A stretch of DNA of 33,896 bases from assembly GCA_001797315.1 (NCBI GenBank), contig MGPC01000009.1:1-33896 (forward strand), read 5' to 3'. The stretch comes from Curvibacter sp. GWA2_64_110 (GTDB lineage: Bacteria > Pseudomonadota > Gammaproteobacteria > Burkholderiales > Burkholderiaceae_C). The notes under the pieces are model-generated. The model saw only the letters and a program-made list of their open reading frames with translations. It had not been told where the DNA came from and made no database searches. A program made the position numbers and the translations under genes. Below are positions 1 through 7,891 of this stretch, piece by piece (the first letter of the stretch is position 1; the number at the start of each line of letters is the position of its first letter).

Positions 1-570
1 AACGTGGTGCGCGACATCATCAAGGCCAACCCGGATGCCATGCTGGTCAACGAAGGCGCCAATGCGCTGGACTTCACCCGCTCCATCGTCGACATGTACA
101 AGCCGCGCAAGCGTCTGGACGTCGGCACCTGGGGCGTGATGGGCATCGGCATGGGCTTTGCCGTGGCAGCAGCCGTCGAATCGGGCCAGCCGGTCATCGC
201 CATCGAAGGTGACAGCGCCTTCGGTTTCAGCGGCATGGAAGTCGAAACCATCTGCCGCTACAACCTGCCGGTCTGCATCGTGATCATGAACAACAACGGT
301 GTCTACCGCGGTGACGAGCTGCCGCGCGGCGGCTCCAGCGATCCCTCGCCCCTGGTGTTCGTCAAGGGCGCGCGCTACGACAAGCTGATGGAAGCCTTCG
401 GCGGCGTCGGCGTGCAGGCCACCACCCCGGCTGAGCTGCGCCGCGCCATGGAAGAAGCCATCAAGTCGCGCAAGCCCACCCTGATCAACGCCGTCATCGA
501 CGAAGGCGCTGGTACTGAAAGTGGCCGCATCACCAGTCTGAACCCGACCAGCGCGGCGAAGAAGAAGTAA
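1..570 (+). CDS. oxc: Oxalyl-CoA decarboxylase, C-terminal part (5' end outside window)
   Basis: This is the last ~189 residues of a thiamine diphosphate enzyme that decarboxylates oxalyl-CoA to formyl-CoA. The reading frame is open from base 1, so the gene begins upstream; full-length family members are about 570 residues. The segment is the C-terminal ThDP-binding domain. It shows the GDS...NN thiamine/Mg motif ([18 protein letters not shown], then [14 protein letters not shown]), which closely resembles Oxalobacter OXC and E. coli YfdU as I recall them. A formyl-CoA transferase gene follows 33 bases downstream. The pair forms the usual oxalate catabolic couple, in which the transferase passes CoA from formyl-CoA to oxalate. 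Related ThDP enzymes such as acetolactate synthase or 2-hydroxyacyl-CoA lyase are alternatives, but the neighbour and the motif favour Oxc. Confidence 0.93.
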   Translation, partial: NVVRDIIKANPDAMLVNEGANALDFTRSIVDMYKPRKRLDVGTWGVMGIGMGFAVAAAVESGQPVIAIEGDSAFGFSGMEVETICRYNLPVCIVIMNNNGVYRGDELPRGGSSDPSPLVFVKGARYDKLMEAFGGVGVQATTPAELRRAMEEAIKSRKPTLINAVIDEGAGTESGRITSLNPTSAAKKK

Positions 571-603
571 TTTCACTCGAGCAACCCACAAGGAGATATG
601 AAC

Positions 604-1878
604 ATGTCTGGAAACAAACCGCTTAGCGGCATCAAGATCATCGACTTCACGCACGTGCAAGCCGGCCCGGCCTGCACCCAGCTGCTGGCCTGGTTCGGCG
701 CTGACGTGATCAAGGTCGAGCGCCCCGGTTCCGGCGACGTCACCCGCAGCCAGCTGCGCGACATCCCCGATGCCGACGCGCTGTACTTCACCATGCTCAA
801 CAGCAACAAGCGCGGCCTGACCCTGGACACCAAGACCGCCGAAGGCAAGGAAGTGCTGGAGAAGCTGATCAAGACATCCGACGTGATGGTCGAGAACTTC
901 GGTCCCGGCGCGCTGGACCGCATGGGCTTCACCTGGGAGTACATCCAGAAGCTCAACCCCAAGATGATCCTGGCTTCGGTGAAGGGCTTCAGCGAAGGCC
1001 ACCACTACGAAGACCTGAAGGTCTACGAAAACGTGGCCCAGTGCGCCGGCGGCGCCGCCTCGACCACCGGCTGGTGGAAAGGCGAGAACTCCGAGCCCAC
1101 GATTTCCGCTGCGGCCCTGGGTGACACCAACACCGGCATGCACCTGGCCATCGGCATTCTGACCGCCATCATCGGCCGCCAGCAGACCGGCAAGGGCCAG
1201 AAGGTGGCCGTGGCCATGCAGGACGCCGTGCTCAACCTGTGCCGCGTGAAAATGCGCGACCAGCAGCGCCTGGAGAAGGTCGGCTACCTGGAAGAGTATC
1301 CCCAGTACCCGCATGAGATGGAGGCATTCAAGGACAAGGTGACGCCGCGCGGCGGCAATGCCGGCGGTGGCGGCCAGCCGGGCTGGATCCTGAAGTGCAA
1401 GGGCTGGGAAACCGACCCCAATGCCTACATCTATTTCACGGTGCAGGGCCACGCCTGGGAGCCGATCTGCGACGCGCTGGGCAAACCCGAGTGGAAGACC
1501 GATCCGGCCTACAACACGCCCAAGGGTCGCCAGCCGCACATCATGGACATCTTCGCCACCATCGAAGACTTCATCAAGGACAAGACCAAGTTCGAAGCGG
1601 TCGACATCTTCCGCAAGTTCGACATTCCTTGCGCCCCGGTGCTGTCCATGAAGGAACTGCTGCGTGACGAGTCGCTGCGCAAGAGCGGCTCCATCGTGGA
1701 AGTGCCGCACAAGGTGCGCGGCAGCTACTGGACCATCGGCAGCCCGATCAAGTTCTCCGATCTCAAGCCCGAGATCAAGGCCTCCCCGCTGCTGGGTGAA
1801 CACACCGACGAAGTGCTGGCCGAGCTGGGTTACAGCAAAGACCAGATCGCGGCCATGCACGCAAAGAAAGCTGTCTGA
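604..1878 (+). CDS. frc: Formyl-CoA:oxalate CoA-transferase (first copy)
   Basis: A class III CoA-transferase of 424 residues that exchanges CoA between formyl-CoA and oxalate. It is near-collinear with Oxalobacter FRC and E. coli YfdW as I know them. The N-terminus has the [12 protein letters not shown] motif. The catalytic aspartate is D174 in ALGDTNTG. The active-site glycine loop [12 protein letters not shown] is intact, and the C-terminus has the [11 protein letters not shown] signature. Residue 50 (TRSQLRD) is Gln, as in YfdW, where Oxalobacter FRC has Trp. I chose the ATG at 604 because AAGGAG at 590-595 is 8 bases from it but only 2 bases from the ATG at 598. It lies directly after oxc and is probably cotranscribed with it, ending at a strong terminator. 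Confidence 0.95.
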   Translation: MSGNKPLSGIKIIDFTHVQAGPACTQLLAWFGADVIKVERPGSGDVTRSQLRDIPDADALYFTMLNSNKRGLTLDTKTAEGKEVLEKLIKTSDVMVENFGPGALDRMGFTWEYIQKLNPKMILASVKGFSEGHHYEDLKVYENVAQCAGGAASTTGWWKGENSEPTISAAALGDTNTGMHLAIGILTAIIGRQQTGKGQKVAVAMQDAVLNLCRVKMRDQQRLEKVGYLEEYPQYPHEMEAFKDKVTPRGGNAGGGGQPGWILKCKGWETDPNAYIYFTVQGHAWEPICDALGKPEWKTDPAYNTPKGRQPHIMDIFATIEDFIKDKTKFEAVDIFRKFDIPCAPVLSMKELLRDESLRKSGSIVEVPHKVRGSYWTIGSPIKFSDLKPEIKASPLLGEHTDEVLAELGYSKDQIAAMHAKKAV

Positions 1879-1899
1879 ACCAGTCCTTTCTGATGAAAA

Positions 1900-1929
1900 A
1901 AACGGCGCCTGCGGGCGCCGTTTTTTTTT
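1900..1929 (+). terminator. Rho-independent terminator after oxc-frc
   Basis: CGGCGCC (1903-1909), loop TGCG and GGCGCCG (1914-1920) form a perfect GC stem. It is extended by A/T pairs and followed by nine Ts at 1921-1929. It separates the oxc-frc transcript from the second transferase gene. Confidence 0.93.
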
Positions 1930-2123
1930 GACAACAGAGCGGCTCCGGGCATGCCCTCTGCCGCAGGCTTGGCGGCCCTGGCGCATGTATCAGCGGCCAC
2001 CCTGTGCCGCATAAAAAACGACAATGCTTCAACGAAAGCAAACTCTATAAAATGCAAGTCATATACAAGACCCGTCCGGTCCATTCATAAAAGATTTTTA
2101 TCATTGAAACCAGGAGATCGTTA

Positions 2124-3371
2124 ATGAGCAAGGCACTCGAAGGAGTTCGCATCCTCGACTTCACACACGTGCAGTCGGGTCCCACCTGCACGCAGTTGCT
2201 GGCGTGGTTCGGGGCGGATGTGATCAAGGTGGAAAAGGCCGGTGAGGGTGACGCGACCCGCGGTCAGTTGCGGGACATTCCCGACGCGGACAGCCTGTAC
2301 TTCACCATGCTGAACCACAACAAGCGTTCCATCACGCTGGACACCAAGAATCCGAAAGGCAAGGAAGTCCTGGTTACGCTGATCAAGCAGTGCGACGTGA
2401 TGGTCGAGAACTTTGCCCCCGGCGCGCTGGACCGCATGGGCTTCAGCTGGGAACGCATCCAGGAGATCAATCCGCGCATCATTCTGGCCTCCGTCAAAGG
2501 TTTCGGCCCCGGCCCTTATGTGGACTGCAAGGTCTATGAGAACGTTGCCCAGTGTGCTGGCGGTGCGGCCTCCACCACCGGCTTCGACGACGGCCCGCCG
2601 ATGGTCACCGGTGCCCAGATCGGCGACAGCGGCACCGGCCTGCACCTGGCCCTGGGCATCGTCACGGCCCTGTTCCAGCGCGAGAAGACCGGCCGCGGCC
2701 AGAAGGTGCTGGCGGCCATGCAGGACGCCGTCTTGAACCTGTGCCGCGTCAAGTTGCGCGATCAGCAGCGACTGGAACGCACCGGTGAACTGAAGGAATA
2801 TCCGCAGTACCCGGAGATCGGCTTCGGCGAAGCGGTACCGCGCGCCGGCAATTCGTCCGGGGGCGGCCAGCCGGGCTCGATCCTCAAGTGCAAGGGCTGG
2901 CAAAAGGACCCCAACGCCTACATCTACTTCATCACGCAGGCGGCGGTGTGGCCCGCCATCTGCAAGGTCATCGACGAGGAAGGCTGGATCACCGACCCGC
3001 ACTTTGCCACGCCAACGGCGCGCTTGCCGCACCTGAAGATGATCTTCGACCGCATCGAGGAATGGACCAAGACCAAGACCAAGTTCGAGGCGATGGACAT
3101 CCTCAACAAATTCGATATTCCCTGCGGCCCCATCCTCTCCATGAAGGAAATCGCCGAGGACGAGTCGTTGCGGGCGACGGGCACGGTGGTGGAGGTGGAG
3201 CACCCCACGCGCGGCAAGTACCTCACCGTGGGCAATCCCATCAAATTGTCGGACAGTCCCACGGACGTCACCCGCTCGCCGCTGCTGGGAGAGCACACGG
3301 TTGAAGTGATGGCGCAAATGGGCTACAACGACGAGCAGATCGCCCAACTGCGGGCTGAGCGCGTCATCTGA
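2124..3371 (+). CDS. Second formyl-CoA:oxalate CoA-transferase paralogue
   Basis: A 415-residue class III CoA-transferase, clearly paralogous to the upstream frc along its whole length. The catalytic aspartate is kept (D168 in QIGDSGTG), and Gln48 is YfdW-like. The glycine loop differs: it reads [12 protein letters not shown] (residues 241-252) where the first copy has [12 protein letters not shown], so one loop glycine and the Trp after it have become Ser. The ATG at 2124 has AGGAGA at 2111-2116. The gene is separated from the first copy by a terminator and about 190 AT-richer bases, so it probably has its own promoter. It may act on oxalate or on another short dicarboxylic acid; the loop change makes the acceptor uncertain. 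Family assignment is firm, exact substrate is not. Confidence 0.85.
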   Translation: MSKALEGVRILDFTHVQSGPTCTQLLAWFGADVIKVEKAGEGDATRGQLRDIPDADSLYFTMLNHNKRSITLDTKNPKGKEVLVTLIKQCDVMVENFAPGALDRMGFSWERIQEINPRIILASVKGFGPGPYVDCKVYENVAQCAGGAASTTGFDDGPPMVTGAQIGDSGTGLHLALGIVTALFQREKTGRGQKVLAAMQDAVLNLCRVKLRDQQRLERTGELKEYPQYPEIGFGEAVPRAGNSSGGGQPGSILKCKGWQKDPNAYIYFITQAAVWPAICKVIDEEGWITDPHFATPTARLPHLKMIFDRIEEWTKTKTKFEAMDILNKFDIPCGPILSMKEIAEDESLRATGTVVEVEHPTRGKYLTVGNPIKLSDSPTDVTRSPLLGEHTVEVMAQMGYNDEQIAQLRAERVI

Positions 3372-3378
3372 TGACACT

Positions 3379-3408
3379 CACCACCCATGCCAGCAGGCGT
3401 GGGTGGTG
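3379..3408. terminator. Hairpin between convergent genes (bidirectional terminator candidate)
   Basis: CACCACCCATGCC (3379-3391), loop AGCA, then GGCGTGGGTGGTG (3396-3408) form a 13-bp stem with one T-G pair. It lies exactly in the gap between the second transferase and the convergent HD-GYP gene. There is no T tract, so intrinsic termination may be weak. Confidence 0.55.
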
Positions 3409-3411
3409 GCA

Positions 3412-4713
3412 TCACGCCGGCTGCTGCAGGTCTGCGGCAGACCCGGCTTGCTCAAAGAAGTAAGCGATGCGTTGGCGTGGCATCAGATAGTCCTGCGCCT
3501 CGTTGGGCAAGCTGGCAGGCTTCATACTCCGCCGGATGCCGACCTCCGGTGCCCGCTCCAGGTCAAGGATCAAAGCCTCATGCTGGGGAATGGCGGAATC
3601 ATGCACGATCACGCGCGGCTTCAGCGGACGCGAGGAGTTCACCGACACCACCAAGGCATAGCGGCCATCCACCAACTGGATGATCGAGCCGGGCGGGTAG
3701 ACCCCCATCATGCGGATGAAGGCGCTGAGCACCACGCCGTCGTAACGATGCTTCAACTGTGCAAAGATGAACGACAAAGCTTCGTGCGGCGTCATCCCTG
3801 TGGCGGGCCAGCCGGGATTGCACAGGTCATCGTAGCGGTTGACCAGGGCCAGTATCTTTGATGGCAGAGGCTGAACGTCACCTTTGCAGCGGGAGGGAAA
3901 CCCGCTGCCATCGACCATCTCATGGTGTTGCGCGATGGCCAGCATGATGCCCGCCGGGAGCTCCATGCGTCTGGCCAGTTGGACGCCTTCGGCCACGTGC
4001 TCCTGAAACAGCTTGTACTCGGCCGTGGTGAAGTTTTCCTCAAACCAGCGAACGCGCTCGGGCAGTTGCAACTTGCCGATGTCATGCAAAAAAGCTGCCA
4101 CACCGAGATCGACCATGTCTTTTTGCGACAGCCCCATCGCCTTGCCCAGCAGCAGCGACAGGATGGTGACGTTCACCGGATGCATGGCAGTGCGATCGCC
4201 GATACCCTCCGAAAGAAGGCGGATGGCAATGTCGCCCTCGCAGCAGATCTCGGCAACGTACTTCTGGATCAGATCGCGGCATTGCTGTGCGACATCCTTA
4301 GGTTGGCTCATGACCTTGTCAACTATGTGGCGGTAGCAGCGGACCGCCTCGGCAAAACGCCGCTCGCAGGCACGCAGTCCTCGCCGCTGGTCGGCAATCT
4401 GGTCTGAGCGCCGCTGACGTTCACGCAAGGCTTCTGCCCTGGCCTGCTCCAGTGCCAGCAGTTCCTCTTCGCTCATGGCCGGGTACTTGGACGGCGAAAC
4501 CTCCAGCAGTGTCGCAATGGATGGTGTACTGCGGCTCGGAACGTAGCGGACCTGCTCCAGCCCGAGACTGCAGATGGCCTCGATCTGCTTTTCCGAAGAA
4601 ATCTTGAAATTGCCCTTGAGAAAGGGGTGCGCCATCCATTCGATGTCGAGCTCTACGAACATGCCTATTCGCAGTTGGTTCACATCGATGAATTCGGACT
4701 GGTTCTCTTGCAT
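3412..4713 (-). CDS. HD-GYP domain cyclic-di-GMP phosphodiesterase-like protein
   Basis: About 433 residues, read from ATG 4713, which has AGGAG ten bases upstream; an upstream in-frame start at 4749 has no better support. The N-terminal ~60 residues (FIDVNQLRIGMFVELD) look like the DUF3391 domain that precedes many HD-GYP proteins. A helical, Arg/Glu-rich linker at ~85-130 may be a coiled coil. The HD-GYP core contains H178, HDIGK (210-214), HH (263-264) and DGSGFP (268-273). The metal ligands expected for a c-di-GMP phosphodiesterase are present, but the GYP triplet reads GFP. There is no membrane segment or signal peptide, so it is cytoplasmic. The gene stands alone, converging on the oxalate genes. 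Its targets are unknown. Confidence 0.88.
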   Translation of the reverse strand: MQENQSEFIDVNQLRIGMFVELDIEWMAHPFLKGNFKISSEKQIEAICSLGLEQVRYVPSRSTPSIATLLEVSPSKYPAMSEEELLALEQARAEALRERQRRSDQIADQRRGLRACERRFAEAVRCYRHIVDKVMSQPKDVAQQCRDLIQKYVAEICCEGDIAIRLLSEGIGDRTAMHPVNVTILSLLLGKAMGLSQKDMVDLGVAAFLHDIGKLQLPERVRWFEENFTTAEYKLFQEHVAEGVQLARRMELPAGIMLAIAQHHEMVDGSGFPSRCKGDVQPLPSKILALVNRYDDLCNPGWPATGMTPHEALSFIFAQLKHRYDGVVLSAFIRMMGVYPPGSIIQLVDGRYALVVSVNSSRPLKPRVIVHDSAIPQHEALILDLERAPEVGIRRSMKPASLPNEAQDYLMPRQRIAYFFEQAGSAADLQQPA

Positions 4714-4835
4714 ACGCCTAGCACTCCTGGACCGCCAGGAGGCAGACACGGAAAATTGACACGGAAAACACCCGTATTTTATTCAATCGAAAAAACACGC
4801 GACTGTTACAATTCGCGCCCCGTGCAAAACCACGT

Positions 4836-5774
4836 TCAGCGTGCCTGCAAAACCACATCGCGCCTCAGCCGCTCGACATCGGTCGCCTGGCACAGGCCGG
4901 TCCCCGAACCCAGCAAGGCCGCCGACGCTGCGGCCACCCCGCGGCCAAAGGCCTCGCGCAACACGGCCCCGCCGGCCAACGCTTGCACCATGCCACCCAC
5001 AAAGCTGTCACCCGCCCCTACTGTCGTCGACACCGGCACCGGCAAGGCCGGAGCAAACAGCGCCTCCTGCCGCGACACCATCAAGGCGCCCTGTTTGCCG
5101 AGCGACAGCGCCACCACTTCGGCCCGACCCGAGTCCACCAACTGCTTCGCTGCGGCACGCCATTGCGCTTCATTCTCCAGCGTTTGGCCCGAGAGTTCGC
5201 GCAACTCGCGCAGGCTGGGCTTGACGAGATAGACCCCCGCCTGCAGCGCAGCGGCCAGTGCCGGCCCGGAAGCGTCGAGCACCAGGCGGCTGCCGCGCTC
5301 GTGCATCAGGTCAACCACACGGGCATAAAAATCGACCGGCACACCAGGCGGCAGACTGCCGCTGAGCACCAGATAGCGCGGCGCCACCGCCAGATCCCTC
5401 AGGCGCTGCAGACAGTCCTGCCACTCGTGTGTCGCCAATTCTGGCCCCGGCATGACGAAACGGTAATCTTCCGAGGCGCTCCGGTCGCGCACATGCAGGC
5501 TTTCGCGCGTGTCGCCGGCAATCGGAACCGCCATGGCCGGCACCTGTTCATCCGCCAGCAGGCTCAGCAGCTGGGCGCCACTGGCACCGCCGACCGGAAA
5601 CAGCGCGGCACAGGACGCGCCCAAGCGGTGCACGACACGCGCCACATTGATGCCGCCACCGCCAGGCTCACGCCGCGGTGCTTCGCAGCGCAACTTGTGC
5701 TCGGGCTCCACCTTGGCCGTCGATGTCGAGACATCGACACAGGGATTCATGGTCACGGTCAGGATGTCGGTCAT
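4836..5774 (-). CDS. pfkB: PfkB-family sugar kinase, 6-phosphofructokinase II-like
   Basis: A 312-residue ribokinase-fold kinase. It starts with the family's TVTMNPCVDVS strand. It has KLRCEAPRREPGGGGINVAR at residues 27-46, the sugar-binding Gly motif almost as in E. coli Pfk-2. It ends with the GAGDSFVGG ATP/anion-hole motif, whose catalytic Asp is D256. Pfk-2 phosphorylates fructose 6-phosphate; 1-phosphofructokinase (FruK) or tagatose-6-phosphate kinase are close alternatives, but no PTS gene is nearby. I chose ATG 5774 because the upstream extension (to 5873) has no family resemblance; the ribosome site is weak. It lies 112 bases downstream of the lipoate-ligase-like gene and may share its transcript. 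Confidence 0.85.
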   Translation of the reverse strand: MTDILTVTMNPCVDVSTSTAKVEPEHKLRCEAPRREPGGGGINVARVVHRLGASCAALFPVGGASGAQLLSLLADEQVPAMAVPIAGDTRESLHVRDRSASEDYRFVMPGPELATHEWQDCLQRLRDLAVAPRYLVLSGSLPPGVPVDFYARVVDLMHERGSRLVLDASGPALAAALQAGVYLVKPSLRELRELSGQTLENEAQWRAAAKQLVDSGRAEVVALSLGKQGALMVSRQEALFAPALPVPVSTTVGAGDSFVGGMVQALAGGAVLREAFGRGVAAASAALLGSGTGLCQATDVERLRRDVVLQAR

Positions 5775-5886
5775 GGTTGGACGATAGCATGTGGCATCGA
5801 CGCCCGAGCACACCTTCACGCCACGGCTTGGCACGCCAGCACGAGGTCGAGGTAATCCCTTGCAAAAAGGCAACCGGATACGCCAT

Positions 5887-6576
5887 CTAACCGGCCAGTC
5901 CCGGCGCCTGCGCCAGGGCCTGCCGCAGGTGCGCGGCCAGTTCCTGCGGCAACAGCGGCCGGCCGCTCAACTCCGCACACGACACGGTCGCCTGATGCAG
6001 GCTGGCCGCATCCTGCGGGCGGCCCATCACAGCGCACAACAGCGGCCAGTCTGGCGGCATGACCAGGGTTCCGGCTACCAACAGCACGCCGCTCTGTCGC
6101 CGGCGCTGCGCCAGCCCCACCAGCTTGCGCCCCTGTGCGTCCACCACCTCCCACGGTGACAGGCTGCCAAAGCAGGCCCAATCCACCGAGCCACGTTCGT
6201 GCCAGCCAGATCTCACATCGTCCGGCGGTACGGCCTGGGCAGTGATGCCGAACGATTGCAGTGCCTGCGCATGCAACTCGCCGAGCGCGCGATAACTCGG
6301 CAGCAAGCCGCCTGCGAGCCACGGATGCCCCAGCGGCAAGACAACCGAGGCACTGACCAGCCAGGGACCGGTCAGGACGGCACCGCCGCCCGACTCGCGC
6401 ACCAGCAAGTCGGCCTGCCCCTCCAGCCTCTGCTGGGCTGGTGCCTGCAACGCGCGCTGCGAACAGCCGAGCACGATGGTCGGTGCGGCATAGGTCCAGA
6501 CACGCCATTGCGGCGCCGTCACGGCCTGCGCCAGCTGCCGGCTGTTCCAGGCCTGTTCTGCGGCGGCGGTATCTAC
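5887..6576 (-). CDS. Lipoate-protein ligase A-like (BPL/LplA/LipB fold) protein
   Basis: About 230 residues related to enzymes that attach lipoate or octanoate to a carrier lysine. Visible motifs are the N-terminal AAAEQAWN helix, APTIVLGCSQR, the RESGGGAVLTGP glycine motif, and GRKLVGLAQRRRQSG with the lysine that binds the acyl-adenylate. The start is uncertain. Family-like sequence begins at 6576 just past an AGGAGG, but the codon there is GTA. The first standard start codon in frame downstream is GTG at 6522, which would cut off the first helix. The only ATG upstream (6753) lies deep inside the lipoyl-domain gene in another frame. The gene follows the lipoyl-domain gene with a 4-base overlap and most simply modifies that protein. 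Confidence is high for the fold, low for the exact start. Confidence 0.82.
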   Translation of the reverse strand, partial: VDTAAAEQAWNSRQLAQAVTAPQWRVWTYAAPTIVLGCSQRALQAPAQQRLEGQADLLVRESGGGAVLTGPWLVSASVVLPLGHPWLAGGLLPSYRALGELHAQALQSFGITAQAVPPDDVRSGWHERGSVDWACFGSLSPWEVVDAQGRKLVGLAQRRRQSGVLLVAGTLVMPPDWPLLCAVMGRPQDAASLHQATVSCAELSGRPLLPQELAAHLRQALAQAPGLAG

Positions 6577-6824
6577 GCGGCCTCCTGCAGCACGGCAATC
6601 GGTTTGCCGCGGGCAAAAGTGCCGCCAACCGGCACCAGGATCTGCACGATGCGGCCGCTGGCCGGCGCGGCGATCTCCAGGCTGGACTTCACCAGCACCA
6701 CATTGGCAAGCACCTGGCCGGCCTGCACGGCATCGCCCTCTTTCACCAGCCACTTGTCGACCAGTGCCTCCACCGCCGCATCAACTCCCTGCCACGCCTC
6801 GCCATTCAGCGTCACCTCGGTCAT
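6573..6824 (-). CDS. Stand-alone lipoyl (biotinyl-like) carrier domain protein
   Basis: An 83-residue protein made of a single lipoyl/biotinyl domain. It has the KEGDAVQAGQVLA turn, the hairpin with the modifiable lysine K46 (NVVLVKSSLEIAAP) and the closing GGTFARGKPIAVLQ strand. No peripheral-subunit-binding or acyltransferase domain follows; the gene ends at TAG 6575-6573. Its ATG overlaps the E1-beta stop codon (ATGA at 6824-6821), so the two are probably translationally coupled. The surroundings (E1-alpha and E1-beta upstream, a lipoate-ligase-like gene downstream) point to lipoylation rather than biotinylation. It would be the swinging-arm acceptor for the E1 pair, but as a free protein rather than part of an E2. 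Glycine cleavage H protein is unlikely because it is longer. Confidence 0.88.
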   Translation of the reverse strand: MTEVTLNGEAWQGVDAAVEALVDKWLVKEGDAVQAGQVLANVVLVKSSLEIAAPASGRIVQILVPVGGTFARGKPIAVLQEAA

Positions 6825-7861
6825 GCAGCCACCCCTTCGGCCACACGGCCCTTCATCAGCGCCTGCGCGGCATCCACAATGCCTTTGACCTGCGGGATGA
6901 CGAACTGCTCCAGCGGCCGGCTGTAGGGAATCGGCACATTCGGTACCGCCAGCCGCCTGACCGGCGCCTTCAGTGCCACCGTGTCCAGGTTCTCGGCCAC
7001 AATGGCCGCGATCTCACCAGTCAGGCCGAAACCCAGGTAGTCCTCGTCGGCCACCAGCAGCCGGCCGGTCTTGCCCACCGACTTGAGCACCGCCTTGCGG
7101 TCCAGCGGCACCAGGGTGCGCAGGTCGATCACTTCGGCACTGATGCCCTGTTTGGCCAACTCGTCAGCGGCCAACAGCGACTTCTGCACCATCTGGCTCA
7201 GGGTGACGATGGTGAGGTCCCCACCCTCGCGCACCACCTTGGCCTGGCCGAACGGGATGGTGTAGGCTGCCTCCGGCACCTCGTTGCTGCTGCCCTCGTA
7301 GAACGCCATCCACGGCAGGCCCATGATGCCCTTGTGGTACATGAACATGACCGGGTTGTCGTCGCGGATGGCCTGGATCATCAGGCCCTTGGCATCGTAG
7401 GCATTGGACGGCACCACCACCTTGAGGCCCGGCATGTGGGCAAAGGTGGCGTACAGGCACTGCGAGTGCTGCGCCGCATCGCTGTAGCCGCCGCCGATAG
7501 CGGTGGTCAGCACCACCGGCAGCTTGATGTGGCCGCCGGCCATGTAGGTGTTCTTGGCCAGGTGGTTGTAGATCTGGTCCATGCAGACGCCGAAGAAGTC
7601 GACGAACATCAGCTCGGCAATCGGCCGCATGCCGGCCGCCGCCGCGCCGGTGGCAGTGCCGATGAAGGCGGTCTCGGAGATCGGCGTGTCCATGATGCGA
7701 TCCGGGCCAAACTTGTCGAGCAGGCCGCCGGTGGCACCGAAGATGCCGCCGTACTTGCCGATGTCCTCGCCCATGACGAAGACCGTCTTGTCGCGCTCCA
7801 TTTCCTGGCCGATGCCCTCGGCAATTGCCTGTGCCATGGTGAGTTTGCGGGTAGTGCTCAT
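6821..7861 (-). CDS. acoB: Acetoin/2-oxoacid dehydrogenase E1 component, beta subunit
   Basis: A 346-residue transketolase-like subunit that pairs with the E1-alpha gene 30 bases upstream to bind thiamine diphosphate and transfer an acyl group to a lipoyl arm. It has the family landmarks VFVMGEDIGKYGG, DTPISETAFIGTATGAA, GGGYSDAAQHSQ and the C-terminal transketolase domain (DLRTLVPLD, DEDYLGFGLTGEI). The GGGYSDAAQHSQ segment is closer to AcoB as I recall it than to pyruvate dehydrogenase E1-beta, but the substrate (acetoin, pyruvate or another 2-oxoacid) cannot be fixed from sequence alone. GAGGAG precedes ATG 7861. The stop overlaps the start of the lipoyl-domain gene. Confidence 0.88.
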   Translation of the reverse strand: MSTTRKLTMAQAIAEGIGQEMERDKTVFVMGEDIGKYGGIFGATGGLLDKFGPDRIMDTPISETAFIGTATGAAAAGMRPIAELMFVDFFGVCMDQIYNHLAKNTYMAGGHIKLPVVLTTAIGGGYSDAAQHSQCLYATFAHMPGLKVVVPSNAYDAKGLMIQAIRDDNPVMFMYHKGIMGLPWMAFYEGSSNEVPEAAYTIPFGQAKVVREGGDLTIVTLSQMVQKSLLAADELAKQGISAEVIDLRTLVPLDRKAVLKSVGKTGRLLVADEDYLGFGLTGEIAAIVAENLDTVALKAPVRRLAVPNVPIPYSRPLEQFVIPQVKGIVDAAQALMKGRVAEGVAA

Positions 7862-7891
7862 GATGTGCTCCTCGTTTCTGTTGCGCCGGGC

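Noticed and set aside
2018-2051. ACGACA ... TATAAA promoter before the second transferase gene
   Set aside because: The -10-like TATAAA is good but the spacer to the only -35-like hexamer is 22 bases; not reliable enough to annotate.
2121-3377. 418-codon minus-strand frame opposite the second transferase
   Set aside because: Exact antisense shadow of a conserved CoA-transferase gene.
4756-4780. TTGACA plus TATTTT on the plus strand as a promoter
   Set aside because: The spacer is only 13 bases and no plus-strand gene follows; both flanking genes are on the minus strand.
6577-6753. Upstream extension of the lipoate-ligase-like gene to ATG 6753
   Set aside because: The added residues are an out-of-frame reading of the lipoyl-domain gene, rich in Arg/Gly, and unlike any ligase N-terminus.
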